DNA of 21,944 nt from an uncultured Eubacteriales bacterium (GTDB lineage: Bacteria > Bacillota > Clostridia > Oscillospirales > Acutalibacteraceae), in assembly GCA_934444365.1 (NCBI GenBank), contig CAKSCM010000025.1:1-21944 (forward strand). The letters are read 5' to 3'. Below are positions 16,451 to 21,712 of this stretch, piece by piece. The notes beneath the pieces are model-generated. The model made no database searches, was not told the DNA's origin, and saw nothing but the letters and a program-made list of their open reading frames with translations. The first letter of the stretch is position 1, and every line of letters begins with the position of its first letter. Position numbers and translations under genes: made by a program.

Positions 16451-16575
16451 TTTCACACCACCTGATAATTATTAAAAATCCCCATGTAGGGCTTATGGGT
16501 TCGATTATTCGTCTTTTTGCAAAACCGGATTTGTCGCCGCTTGAATACTTATCAAGAAAATCACCCCTGATGTTT

Positions 16576-16782
16576 TTAACAGTTTTTCGGTACTTCTATA
16601 AACAGTTCGGGGCTGACATTCAGCGCAAGACAAATCGCACGCAAATCATCGGCATACATTGTCCGCTTGCCGTTCATCATGGCATTAAAGGTCACCTTCG
16701 ATATGCCTGCCCTTTGCGCCACCGCCAACTGCTTATAGCCGTTTTCCTCTATGTAAGCCCGTACTTTTTTGTAAACTTCCAT
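16576..16782 (-). CDS. Small XRE-family regulator (minus strand)
   Basis: A 68-aa protein consisting of little more than a helix-turn-helix: YKQLAVAQRAGISKVTFNAMMNGKRTMYADDLRAICLALNVSPELFI. It has Cro/cI-type spacing, with the recognition helix around ISKVTFNAMMNG. The frame extends upstream to 16854, but the ATG at 16782 has a strong GGAGG at proper distance and the upstream part is control DNA. It is divergent from a second XRE gene; palindromes lie between them and one overlaps this gene's likely -10. Probably a DNA-binding regulator that controls the pair; targets unknown. Confidence 0.8.
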   Translation of the reverse strand: MEVYKKVRAYIEENGYKQLAVAQRAGISKVTFNAMMNGKRTMYADDLRAICLALNVSPELFIEVPKNC

Positions 16783-16801
16783 ATATTTGCCTCCTATAAA
16801 A

Positions 16802-16867
16802 TACAGGATTACTGTACTTCTGTTTACAATAACACAGATTATCTGTGAAGTCAACAGAAAAGTACAG
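16802..16867. promoter_or_regulatory. Palindromic operators between divergent XRE genes
   Basis: Two similar 15-bp palindromes are visible: TACAGGATTACTGTA (16802-16816, arms TACAG/CTGTA) and CACAGATTATCTGTG (16833-16847, perfect around its centre). A longer inverted pair, CTGTACTTCTGTT (16812-16824) with AACAGAAAAGTACAG (16853-16867, two extra A), flanks the second. The first overlaps a likely minus-strand -10 (AATACA, 16800-16805). The shared ACAG-N-CTGT logic suggests binding by one of the flanking XRE proteins. Confidence 0.65.
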
Positions 16868-16885
16868 CATTTCTTGATTTTTTCC

Positions 16886-16913
16886 TTGCTTTTCCCTTGT
16901 TTTCATGTATAAT
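16886..16913 (+). promoter_or_regulatory. Promoter of plus-strand XRE gene
   Basis: TTGCTT (16886-16891), a 16-bp spacer and TATAAT (16908-16913). It lies just downstream of the palindromic operator half-site ending at 16867. Confidence 0.65.
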
Positions 16914-16935
16914 ATTTATCGGCGAGGTGATTTTC

Positions 16936-17247
16936 TTGAAATATGAAATCGGCAGCAGAATTCGTCTTTACCGTAAGCAAAGCGGACTGACACAGGAGCA
17001 GTTGGCTGATAAAATAAACGTTACCAAAAGCAGAGTGTCGAACTGGGAGCAGGGGATCAACCGTCCCGATGCGGATATTATCGGCGGAATCTGCCGTGCT
17101 CTTAATGTGTCGCCGAGCAATCTTTTGGATGTTCATTTGAGCGACGAGGAATTAAGCTCCCACGAGAAAAAGGTCATAACGGCTTATCGCGAAAGGGCTG
17201 ATGTGCAAAACGCCGTTGATATTTTACTCGGAATAGAAAACAAATAA
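16936..17247 (+). CDS. XRE-family regulator (plus strand)
   Basis: A 103-aa protein with a classic XRE helix-turn-helix at about residues 5-60: IGSRIRLYRKQSGLTQEQLADKINVTKSRVSNWEQGINRPDADIIGGICRALNVSPSNLL. A short C-terminal tail (HEKKVITAYRERADVQNAVDILLG) resembles the tail found in Firmicutes phage or ICE repressors. The start is TTG at 16936, supported by GAGGTGA 5 bases upstream; the frame is open further up, but that region contains the promoter. It is divergent from a smaller XRE gene with shared operators, forming a switch-like pair. On the reading adopted here it lies just outside the integrated element. Confidence 0.85.
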   Translation: MKYEIGSRIRLYRKQSGLTQEQLADKINVTKSRVSNWEQGINRPDADIIGGICRALNVSPSNLLDVHLSDEELSSHEKKVITAYRERADVQNAVDILLGIENK

Positions 17248-17362
17248 AATCCGCCGTTAACAAAGGGGTATACGCCGCCGATTGAAATGTGCAATTGGTC
17301 CTAAAACGACAAATAATCCTATGCCAAACGGCAATCGGGCGTATTATTATAAAAATAAAAAA

Positions 17363-17404
17363 CAGCGGTCAGGCTATACAGTACCCGACCGCTGAAATTT
17401 CAGC
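17363..17404. other. Overlapping hairpins in gene-less stretch
   Basis: CAGCGGTC (17363-17370) pairs with GACCGCTG (17387-17394). The same right arm is part of a perfect 14-bp palindrome, GCTGAAATTTCAGC (17391-17404). The two are alternative foldings. They sit between the plus-strand XRE gene and the attachment-like site; role unknown. Confidence 0.45.
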
Positions 17405-17422
17405 ATTATTCAGCGATATGAA

Positions 17423-17458
17423 AAAAAGCAGAGCATTATTAAAAATGCTCTGCTTTTT
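17423..17458. terminator. Strong bidirectional terminator
   Basis: A perfect 15-bp stem, AAAAAGCAGAGCATT (17423-17437) with its complement at 17444-17458. On the minus strand it is followed by a T-run of seven. It lies about 75 bases beyond the tmRNA-like 3' end on the same strand, where the original tmRNA terminator would be expected. Confidence 0.85.
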
Positions 17459-17464
17459 ATGTTT

Positions 17465-17528
17465 GTATTACACGAGTGGAACCGTGACGGCAAAGCCGCC
17501 GACATAGAAGTAGGGTTTTGTGTAATAC
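17465..17528 (-). repeat. Inverted repeat enclosing short PYFYVGGFAVTVPLV-like frame
   Basis: GTATTACAC (17465-17473) and GTGTAATAC (17520-17528) are perfect 9-bp inverted arms around 46 bases. Read on the minus strand, the interval gives ...KPYFYVGGFAVTVPLV and then a stop, with no credible start codon or ribosome binding site. It may be a fragment of a longer translated piece or a coincidental frame in a structured RNA end. Confidence 0.4.
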
Positions 17529-17533
17529 CCCTT

Positions 17534-17562
17534 TGGTGGAGGCGAGGGGAATTATTTGAACC
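17534..17562 (-). other. Attachment-site-like 3' fragment of a tmRNA gene
   Basis: Read on the minus strand, 17562-17534 gives GGTTCAAAT, a few bases, then CCCCTCGCCTCCACCA. The TTCAA loop, the acceptor strand CGCCTCC and the terminal ACCA are what a Clostridia tmRNA (ssrA) 3' end looks like; the matching 5' strand would be about GGGGGCG. The T-arm cannot fold and no tmRNA body lies to the right, so this is only a fragment. Next to a tyrosine integrase it is best read as the distal att site of an element inserted in ssrA. The intact gene would lie to the right, outside the window. Confidence 0.6.
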
Positions 17563-17647
17563 TTTAAAAACATTACGCGAACTTTCGGAAAACCTTGATT
17601 TTATCATGGTTTAAGCTGTTTTTATTGTTGTTTTATAGTGGCACTTT

Positions 17648-18787
17648 TTAGGTGTTTTTCGTGGAATTCGTGGATTTTTCGTGGGAGATTTCCTCTAAAA
17701 TATTCAGTGCGCGGTCTTGCTCGCTGGGGTACAAATGCGCGTAGGTGTTGAGGGTCATTTTTATATCGGAATGGCCGAGCCGGCGCGCGACCTCTTGAAT
17801 GTTTATTCCCTCGTGAATAAGCAATGACGCGTGCGAATGGCGGAAATCGTGAATTCGTATGTGAGGAAGTCCGGCGGCTTTGGCGGCGTCGATGTTCGCA
17901 TTATTGAGAGCGGTATCGCTCATAATGGTTTTGCCGCCGCACACGCGAAGGTCCTCGCTGAAATCCGGCATTCGTTTTTGCAGTTCTTTTTGTTTTTCGA
18001 GTGCGTCTACTACCACGGTCGGGACCGTAACGTCGCGGATCGACGAACGGTTTTTCGGCGGTGTTTCATACACCGATATTCCTTTAAGCTTTTGGGCGAC
18101 GCTCCGGCGCACATGGATTGTGTTGCCTTCTATGTCCGACCACTTAAGCGCGTTTATTTCGCCTTTACGGAGTCCGCCGTAAAATGCTATGAGAAAAAAC
18201 ACATAATAGCCGTAGTTTTTCATCTTGGCTATTTCTTCAATAAACAGATCGAACTGTGGTTTTTCGTAAAAGCTCAGTTTTTCGCCCTGTTCGGCGATAA
18301 AATTGTCGCGGAAGTTACCGACACGGGTCAAAGGGTTTTGCGGCATATAGCCCATTTTAACGGCAAAATTTAAAAGGGCTGAAAAACTCTTATATGCATT
18401 TTGATTTGTTTTGTGAGAAAGCCCACGTTCCGCAATGGAATTTTTCCATTGTTGTAAGCGCGGAACCGTGAGCTTTGACAGACGTATGTTATCAAAATCG
18501 CACAGAACATACCGGTTACATTCGGCAATGAATTTTTGATAGGTCGTTGCCCTTACGGCGTTTTTCTGGGCGGCAAGGTATTCATTGAACAACTCGCGCA
18601 CGGTTATGTCGCCGCTCAGCTTCTGGCCGCAAGAGGCGAGCAGCTGTGACTCGGTTTCTTTTGCCTCGGTTTTTCCGTAGGCGGTACGCTCGAGCTTTTT
18701 GTAATTGCCGTTGAGATCGGTGTAGCTTACAACTACCCGGTACTTCTGCAGGCCGTTTTTTATGCCGTTGGCTTTGTATATCGGCAT
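17648..18787 (-). CDS. int: Tyrosine recombinase / integrase
   Basis: A 379-aa phage/ICE-type integrase of full length. The N-terminal arm-binding domain (about 1-55) is followed by a core-binding helical domain (about 58-160) and the catalytic domain (about 165-365). Catalytic residues visible are Arg in GGLRKGEI (about 207), a Lys near 245 (PPKNRSS), HDFRH (His 313, Arg 316), GH in RRLGHSD (His 339) and the nucleophile Tyr in NTYAHL (about 349). The start is ATG with AGAAGGTG upstream. It ends about 85 bases from the tmRNA-like att fragment. It is the third gene of an apparent operon (33-base gap to the gene upstream), an unusual placement because most integrases have their own promoter. 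It is apparently intact. Confidence 0.95.
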   Translation of the reverse strand: MPIYKANGIKNGLQKYRVVVSYTDLNGNYKKLERTAYGKTEAKETESQLLASCGQKLSGDITVRELFNEYLAAQKNAVRATTYQKFIAECNRYVLCDFDNIRLSKLTVPRLQQWKNSIAERGLSHKTNQNAYKSFSALLNFAVKMGYMPQNPLTRVGNFRDNFIAEQGEKLSFYEKPQFDLFIEEIAKMKNYGYYVFFLIAFYGGLRKGEINALKWSDIEGNTIHVRRSVAQKLKGISVYETPPKNRSSIRDVTVPTVVVDALEKQKELQKRMPDFSEDLRVCGGKTIMSDTALNNANIDAAKAAGLPHIRIHDFRHSHASLLIHEGINIQEVARRLGHSDIKMTLNTYAHLYPSEQDRALNILEEISHEKSTNSTKNT

Positions 18788-18820
18788 TGTTGCACCTTCT
18801 GTTAATTTATTGTTTTTTGG

Positions 18821-19126
18821 TTATCGGTTTTTCTTGCCGAAGCTCAGTAATATAGAGATAAAATGCGGCAAGAATAAAACGGCGGTAAGAATGTAGTATA
18901 TTATCGCAAAGGTGTCTTGCTTTCCGATTATAGTGCAGACAAGCCCCCATATCCAAAGCGGACCTATCAGAGGTCGAATAATAACGATTGCAAAACAAAG
19001 CAATATGGAAATTATCCAATGCGGATGGATAGCGACGATAGGGAAAACGGATATAAGCACACTGATTAATAACCAGACAATGAAACCGGCGCCGCCGAGA
19101 GCTGACACAAGCTTATCTTTTAACAT
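18821..19126 (-). CDS. Three-segment membrane protein of unknown function
   Basis: A 101-aa protein with three clear hydrophobic segments: FIVWLLISVLISVFPIVAI (about 15-33), IISILLCFAIVIIRPLIGPLWIWGLVCTII (about 38-67, possibly two short segments) and FAIIYYILTAVLFLPHFISILL (about 73-94). A basic end follows. I do not recognise a family. It has ATG with AGGCGGTG upstream. It sits between the SHOCT-domain gene (22-base gap) and the integrase (33-base gap) on the same strand, so all three are probably one transcript. It may be a partner of the SHOCT-domain membrane protein. Confidence 0.65.
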   Translation of the reverse strand: MLKDKLVSALGGAGFIVWLLISVLISVFPIVAIHPHWIISILLCFAIVIIRPLIGPLWIWGLVCTIIGKQDTFAIIYYILTAVLFLPHFISILLSFGKKNR

Positions 19127-19148
19127 TTTGCACCGCCTTTAAATTTAT

Positions 19149-20534
19149 TTATTCAATATTTTTAAGAACAGAGCTTTTAAGCCTTTGGAATTCTTCCTCG
19201 GTTAAGGCACCCTTTTCCTTCAGGTTATTCATTTCGGAAATAGCGGAAAGGCTTTCGGATATGGAAATAGGGGCTGCAGGTTTCGGGGCGGTGTTTTCTT
19301 CGTGATCCGGCGTGTTGTTTTCGCTGTTTTTCGGAGTGTTGTCCGAAGCCGGAGGGGGTGCAGCTTTGGGCAGATTCTTAAGCGGAATATCGGAAACGGC
19401 CGGATTTCGTCCCTCGCTTTTATACATGTCTGCTACTATATTTTGAACAAAAGGCAGATCGTCGCTGCATAAGGTTTTATCGGATTGAAAGGTTATGTTG
19501 AACTCTCCAAAAAAAACAGTGCACATTCCGAAAAGGTTTTCGACGAGCTGTGCGGCGTCCGTCATATTAATTCTTGTATGCACAAGCTTTACGAAAGCCG
19601 CCACACAGCTGTCGAGAGGTGATATTTTGCCGCCGCAATCTTTAAATTCCGGTGATTCGGCGGCGTTTTTGTAATAATTAATTCTGGTCTGAAAAAGGGT
19701 GTAGTCATAATCTTTTTTTATTGCTTTTTCAACGCTTTGAAATTCTTCGTCTGTTTTTGCGACGAACATATAATACATTACTGCAAAAAAGTATTTCCCT
19801 TCGCCATAGAACAGTCTTTTTGCCGACTGGTCGTTTATTTCCTTGCGGAGTGTATCGGCGTACCGATATATGAGGTTTGATAGCTTTCTGGGGGACAGAG
19901 CGCAATACTGAACTCCGCTGTGTCGTTTGAGAGTATAGCGGTTGCGGTCATTCAGGATAGGGCGAGGATTAACGGGCGCCTGAATAATGCCGCCGGAAAC
20001 CAGAGCGGCACGATCAAGCACAGGGGGAACATTGCTGTAGGATTCTTTGATTTGCTTTTTTATACGTACACAATCAATGCTTTTAAGATCCCTGTTCGCC
20101 TCGGTTAATACCGCGAGATTTGCGCCGACAAAGCCGGAGAACAGGCACAAAAGGCAGGAAATTATAAAGCTCGTGTTTTTAAGGAGTGCCGCCAGGATAT
20201 TAAGAATAAGAGAGGATAAAACCCAGAATATAAAGGTCTGAAAAGGTTTAAGACCCGGGGCTGGGACGTAATCGAGATTATATTTTTCGGCAAGCACCAG
20301 GTGTTTATACCACGCGACGAAACCTACCTCGTCATCGCCCTCGAAATATGAGGGTATATATCTATTTAAAAGAACGGCGTTGTCGCTGTTTTCCTCAATT
20401 GTTCTTATTATCGATTCCGGAAGCTGTAAACGGACATAATCGTACGGATCAATACCATTGTTGCGTAACAGTACGTTTTTTCTCTCGGCTAAAGATTCTA
20501 AAAGCACTTTTCCGCCCAACAAACGAAGGTACAT
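19149..20534 (-). CDS. Membrane protein with C-terminal SHOCT domain
   Basis: A 461-aa protein of unknown function. Residues 1-100 are soluble and mixed alpha/beta. Two hydrophobic segments (about 102-120 and 122-145) may form a hairpin in the membrane. A largely helical soluble region covers about 150-375, followed by a Pro/Asn/Glu-rich linker (about 385-425). The end, ISEMNNLKEKGALTEEEFQRLKSSVLKNIE, is a SHOCT domain, a short C-terminal module linked to oligomerisation and often found on mobile-element proteins. The start is ATG with GGAGGAG 7 bases upstream. It is first in the operon with the small membrane protein and the integrase, driven by a near-consensus promoter with a palindromic operator. 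No catalytic motif is seen. Confidence 0.7.
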   Translation of the reverse strand: MYLRLLGGKVLLESLAERKNVLLRNNGIDPYDYVRLQLPESIIRTIEENSDNAVLLNRYIPSYFEGDDEVGFVAWYKHLVLAEKYNLDYVPAPGLKPFQTFIFWVLSSLILNILAALLKNTSFIISCLLCLFSGFVGANLAVLTEANRDLKSIDCVRIKKQIKESYSNVPPVLDRAALVSGGIIQAPVNPRPILNDRNRYTLKRHSGVQYCALSPRKLSNLIYRYADTLRKEINDQSAKRLFYGEGKYFFAVMYYMFVAKTDEEFQSVEKAIKKDYDYTLFQTRINYYKNAAESPEFKDCGGKISPLDSCVAAFVKLVHTRINMTDAAQLVENLFGMCTVFFGEFNITFQSDKTLCSDDLPFVQNIVADMYKSEGRNPAVSDIPLKNLPKAAPPPASDNTPKNSENNTPDHEENTAPKPAAPISISESLSAISEMNNLKEKGALTEEEFQRLKSSVLKNIE

Positions 20535-20611
20535 AGTTTTACTCCTCCGGTACTTTAATCAGAGGGAAGCAATGCCGGCATAAACGCGGCATAAAACAAC
20601 CCCAGTATAAT

Positions 20612-20664
20612 TATTAGTGAATAATTTACACTAATATAATACGAGGGTTTGAAGCTGATGTCAA
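20612..20664 (-). promoter_or_regulatory. Promoter and palindromic operator of the SHOCT-integrase operon
   Basis: On the minus strand, TTGACA (20664-20659), a 17-bp spacer and TATTAT (20641-20636) form a strong sigma-A promoter. Directly downstream, at the likely transcription start, is an inverted repeat with 8-bp arms TATTAGTG/CACTAATA (20612-20636, 9-base centre), a good candidate repressor site. The operon is therefore probably silent until a repressor is removed. Confidence 0.75.
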
Positions 20665-20768
20665 GATGAAAAACCGACAAAAAGTAACATTTATTTAGAA
20701 AATAATAATTTTCCTGTTGTATTTTGGTTGAAATGACATATTTTTTGTAATGAAACATCGCTTTGCAT

Positions 20769-20791
20769 CCCTTACCATTAAAGGGTAAGGG
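20769..20791 (+). promoter_or_regulatory. Hairpin holding the ribosome binding site of the ImmA-type gene
   Basis: CCCTTACC (20769-20776) pairs perfectly with GGTAAGGG (20784-20791) across a 7-base loop. The right arm contains the AAGGGGG-type ribosome binding site 8-9 bases before the ATG. When folded, translation would be hindered; as DNA it may instead be an operator. Confidence 0.6.
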
Positions 20792-20800
20792 GGACTTAAA

Positions 20801-21364
20801 ATGTTTTACGGCGACTATAAAGCGGCAAGGGATTTAGCCTGGCATGTGCTTATTAACGAGAATATACATAGCTTACCGATTAACACATCGCGGCTGTGCC
20901 GGGGGATGGGGATTGTTGTAAGACTATATGATCCGGAGGACGAGAACAGCGGTTGTTCGTGTTTTATCAACGGTGTACCGAATATTTTTGTAAGCCGGTC
21001 GGAGCCGGTTTTGCGCCAGAGGTTTACGGCAGCGCATGAGCTCGGCCACATATTACTTGGCCATGTAGGAAAATACGAGCTTGTAAACCGGGAACCGTCG
21101 GATCGTGATAACCCGATAGAGCAGGCGGCGAATGTGTTCGCGGTGAGGCTGCTTGCTCCGGCTTGCGTTTTGTGGGGGTGTAACGTCGATACGGCGGATG
21201 AGATAACGGATATTTGCGGTATATCCCGTACGGCATCCGAATTCAGATTAAAGCGCATGAAGGAGCTGTATAAAAGGGGTAAATTCCTTTTGTCGCCCCT
21301 TGAAAGACGGGTTTTCGAACAGTTCAAGGGGTTTATCGAGGAGTATAAGAAACAGCACAACTGA
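20801..21364 (+). CDS. ImmA/IrrE-family zinc metallopeptidase
   Basis: A 187-aa protein. The zinc motif is FTAAHELGHILLGH (HExxH, His 79, Glu 80, His 83). The third-ligand region IEQAANVFAVRLLAPACVL follows about 30 residues later, as in the family. The C-terminal CGISRTASEFRLKRMKELYKRGKF is the usual helical tail. ImmA-type peptidases cleave the XRE repressor of their mobile element and so trigger excision, often in response to DNA damage. Here the usual partner repressor is not next to it; the only XRE genes in the window lie about 4 kb away on the other side of the att-like site. It is divergent from the SHOCT-integrase operon whose repressor it may target. ATG start with the ribosome binding site in a hairpin. 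Confidence 0.9.
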   Translation: MFYGDYKAARDLAWHVLINENIHSLPINTSRLCRGMGIVVRLYDPEDENSGCSCFINGVPNIFVSRSEPVLRQRFTAAHELGHILLGHVGKYELVNREPSDRDNPIEQAANVFAVRLLAPACVLWGCNVDTADEITDICGISRTASEFRLKRMKELYKRGKFLLSPLERRVFEQFKGFIEEYKKQHN

Positions 21365-21379
21365 ATTGTGAATATAAAA

Positions 21380-21490
21380 ATAAAAACCGTCCTCATTCCG
21401 AGGACGGTTTTTCCTTGTGGCTGGCGTTCTTGCATAACGCTTAAATTAAAGAATTCAGTCCCCACAAGTATACAGCGCATAAATGCCTGC
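21380..21490 (-). ncRNA. Small RNA 1, about 110 nt, unknown family
   Basis: A minus-strand transcript is predicted from a TTGACA/TATAAT promoter to the terminator at 21382-21412. Structure seen: a 5' hairpin (TGCCTG/CAG-C-GCA region, 21473-21489, one bulge), then an outer stem CTTGTGG/CCACAAG (21414-21420 with 21462-21468) extended by CTG/CAG. This encloses an inner hairpin GCGTT/AACGC (21424-21440) with a 7-base loop and an A/T-rich single strand. No open reading frame of note. It does not match 6S, tmRNA, SRP or RNase P RNA by eye. Both the promoter and a complete closing stem support a real RNA; its function is unknown. Confidence 0.65.
21382..21412. terminator. Bidirectional terminator (ImmA-type gene / small RNA 1)
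   Basis: A perfect 13-bp stem, AAAAACCGTCCTC (21382-21394) with GAGGACGGTTTTT (21400-21412), loop ATTCC. It ends the plus-strand peptidase transcript and, with its minus-strand U-run, small RNA 1. Confidence 0.9.
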
Positions 21491-21496
21491 AATAAT

Positions 21497-21525
21497 ATTA
21501 TATCCACTTAATTTCAAAATGTCAA
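21497..21525 (-). promoter_or_regulatory. Consensus sigma-A promoter of small RNA 1
   Basis: Minus strand: TTGACA (21525-21520), a 17-bp spacer and TATAAT (21502-21497). Both boxes are perfect consensus. Confidence 0.9.
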
Positions 21526-21537
21526 GAGTTTTTATGG

Positions 21538-21568
21538 AAAACCGTCTTCGGAATGAGGACGGTTTTTT
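21538..21568 (+). terminator. Inverted near-copy of the small-RNA-1 terminator
   Basis: AAAACCGTCTTC (21538-21549) pairs with GAGGACGGTTTT (21555-21566), followed by TT. The one imperfect pair is U-G on the plus strand and A-C on the minus strand, so it works best for plus-strand transcripts. Its core is the reverse complement of the 21382-21412 hairpin with one difference, so the two bracket small RNA 1 and its promoter. Confidence 0.75.
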
Positions 21569-21573
21569 GCACC

Positions 21574-21638
21574 GCAAAAAAAGCCGCAAAAAGCGGCTTT
21601 CGTTTGCTCAATGCAAACCCCAGAAAGATTTCTCTTTC
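21574..21638 (-). ncRNA. Small RNA 2, about 65 nt, three stacked hairpins
   Basis: The minus-strand transcript starts directly at a perfect hairpin, GAAAGA-GAAA-TCTTTC (21638-21623, GNRA-type tetraloop). It continues through a short TGGGG linker into GTTTGC-ATTGA-GCAAAC (21618-21602) and ends in the terminator AAAGCCGC-TTTTT-GCGGCTTT (21600-21580) with a U-run. Almost every base is paired and there is no room for a coding frame. It has a perfect TTGACA/TATAAT promoter. The family is not recognised. The compact all-hairpin form resembles antisense or protein-titrating RNAs rather than a trans-acting mRNA-pairing RNA, but this is inference. Confidence 0.65.
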
Positions 21639-21644
21639 ACTTAT

Positions 21645-21673
21645 ATTATAACCAAGGATCTAAGATTTGTCAA
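21645..21673 (-). promoter_or_regulatory. Consensus sigma-A promoter of small RNA 2
   Basis: Minus strand: TTGACA (21673-21668), a 17-bp spacer and TATAAT (21650-21645), perfect in both boxes and spacing. The -35 lies about 38 bases from the start of the 11-bp repeat array. Confidence 0.9.
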
Positions 21674-21700
21674 CAATTTTTTACAGGGTTTTAATTGCTA

Positions 21701-21712
21701 TTGGTATACCAA
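21701..21712. promoter_or_regulatory. 12-bp perfect palindrome at the edge of the array
   Basis: TTGGTATACCAA is perfectly self-complementary. Its last two bases are the first two bases of the repeat array. It may be a protein-binding site between the array and the small-RNA-2 promoter. Confidence 0.5.

Noticed and set aside
17410..17607. Minus-strand 65-residue frame across the att-like site
   Set aside because: It crosses the terminator, the inverted repeat and the tmRNA-like fragment, so it is unlikely to be a gene.
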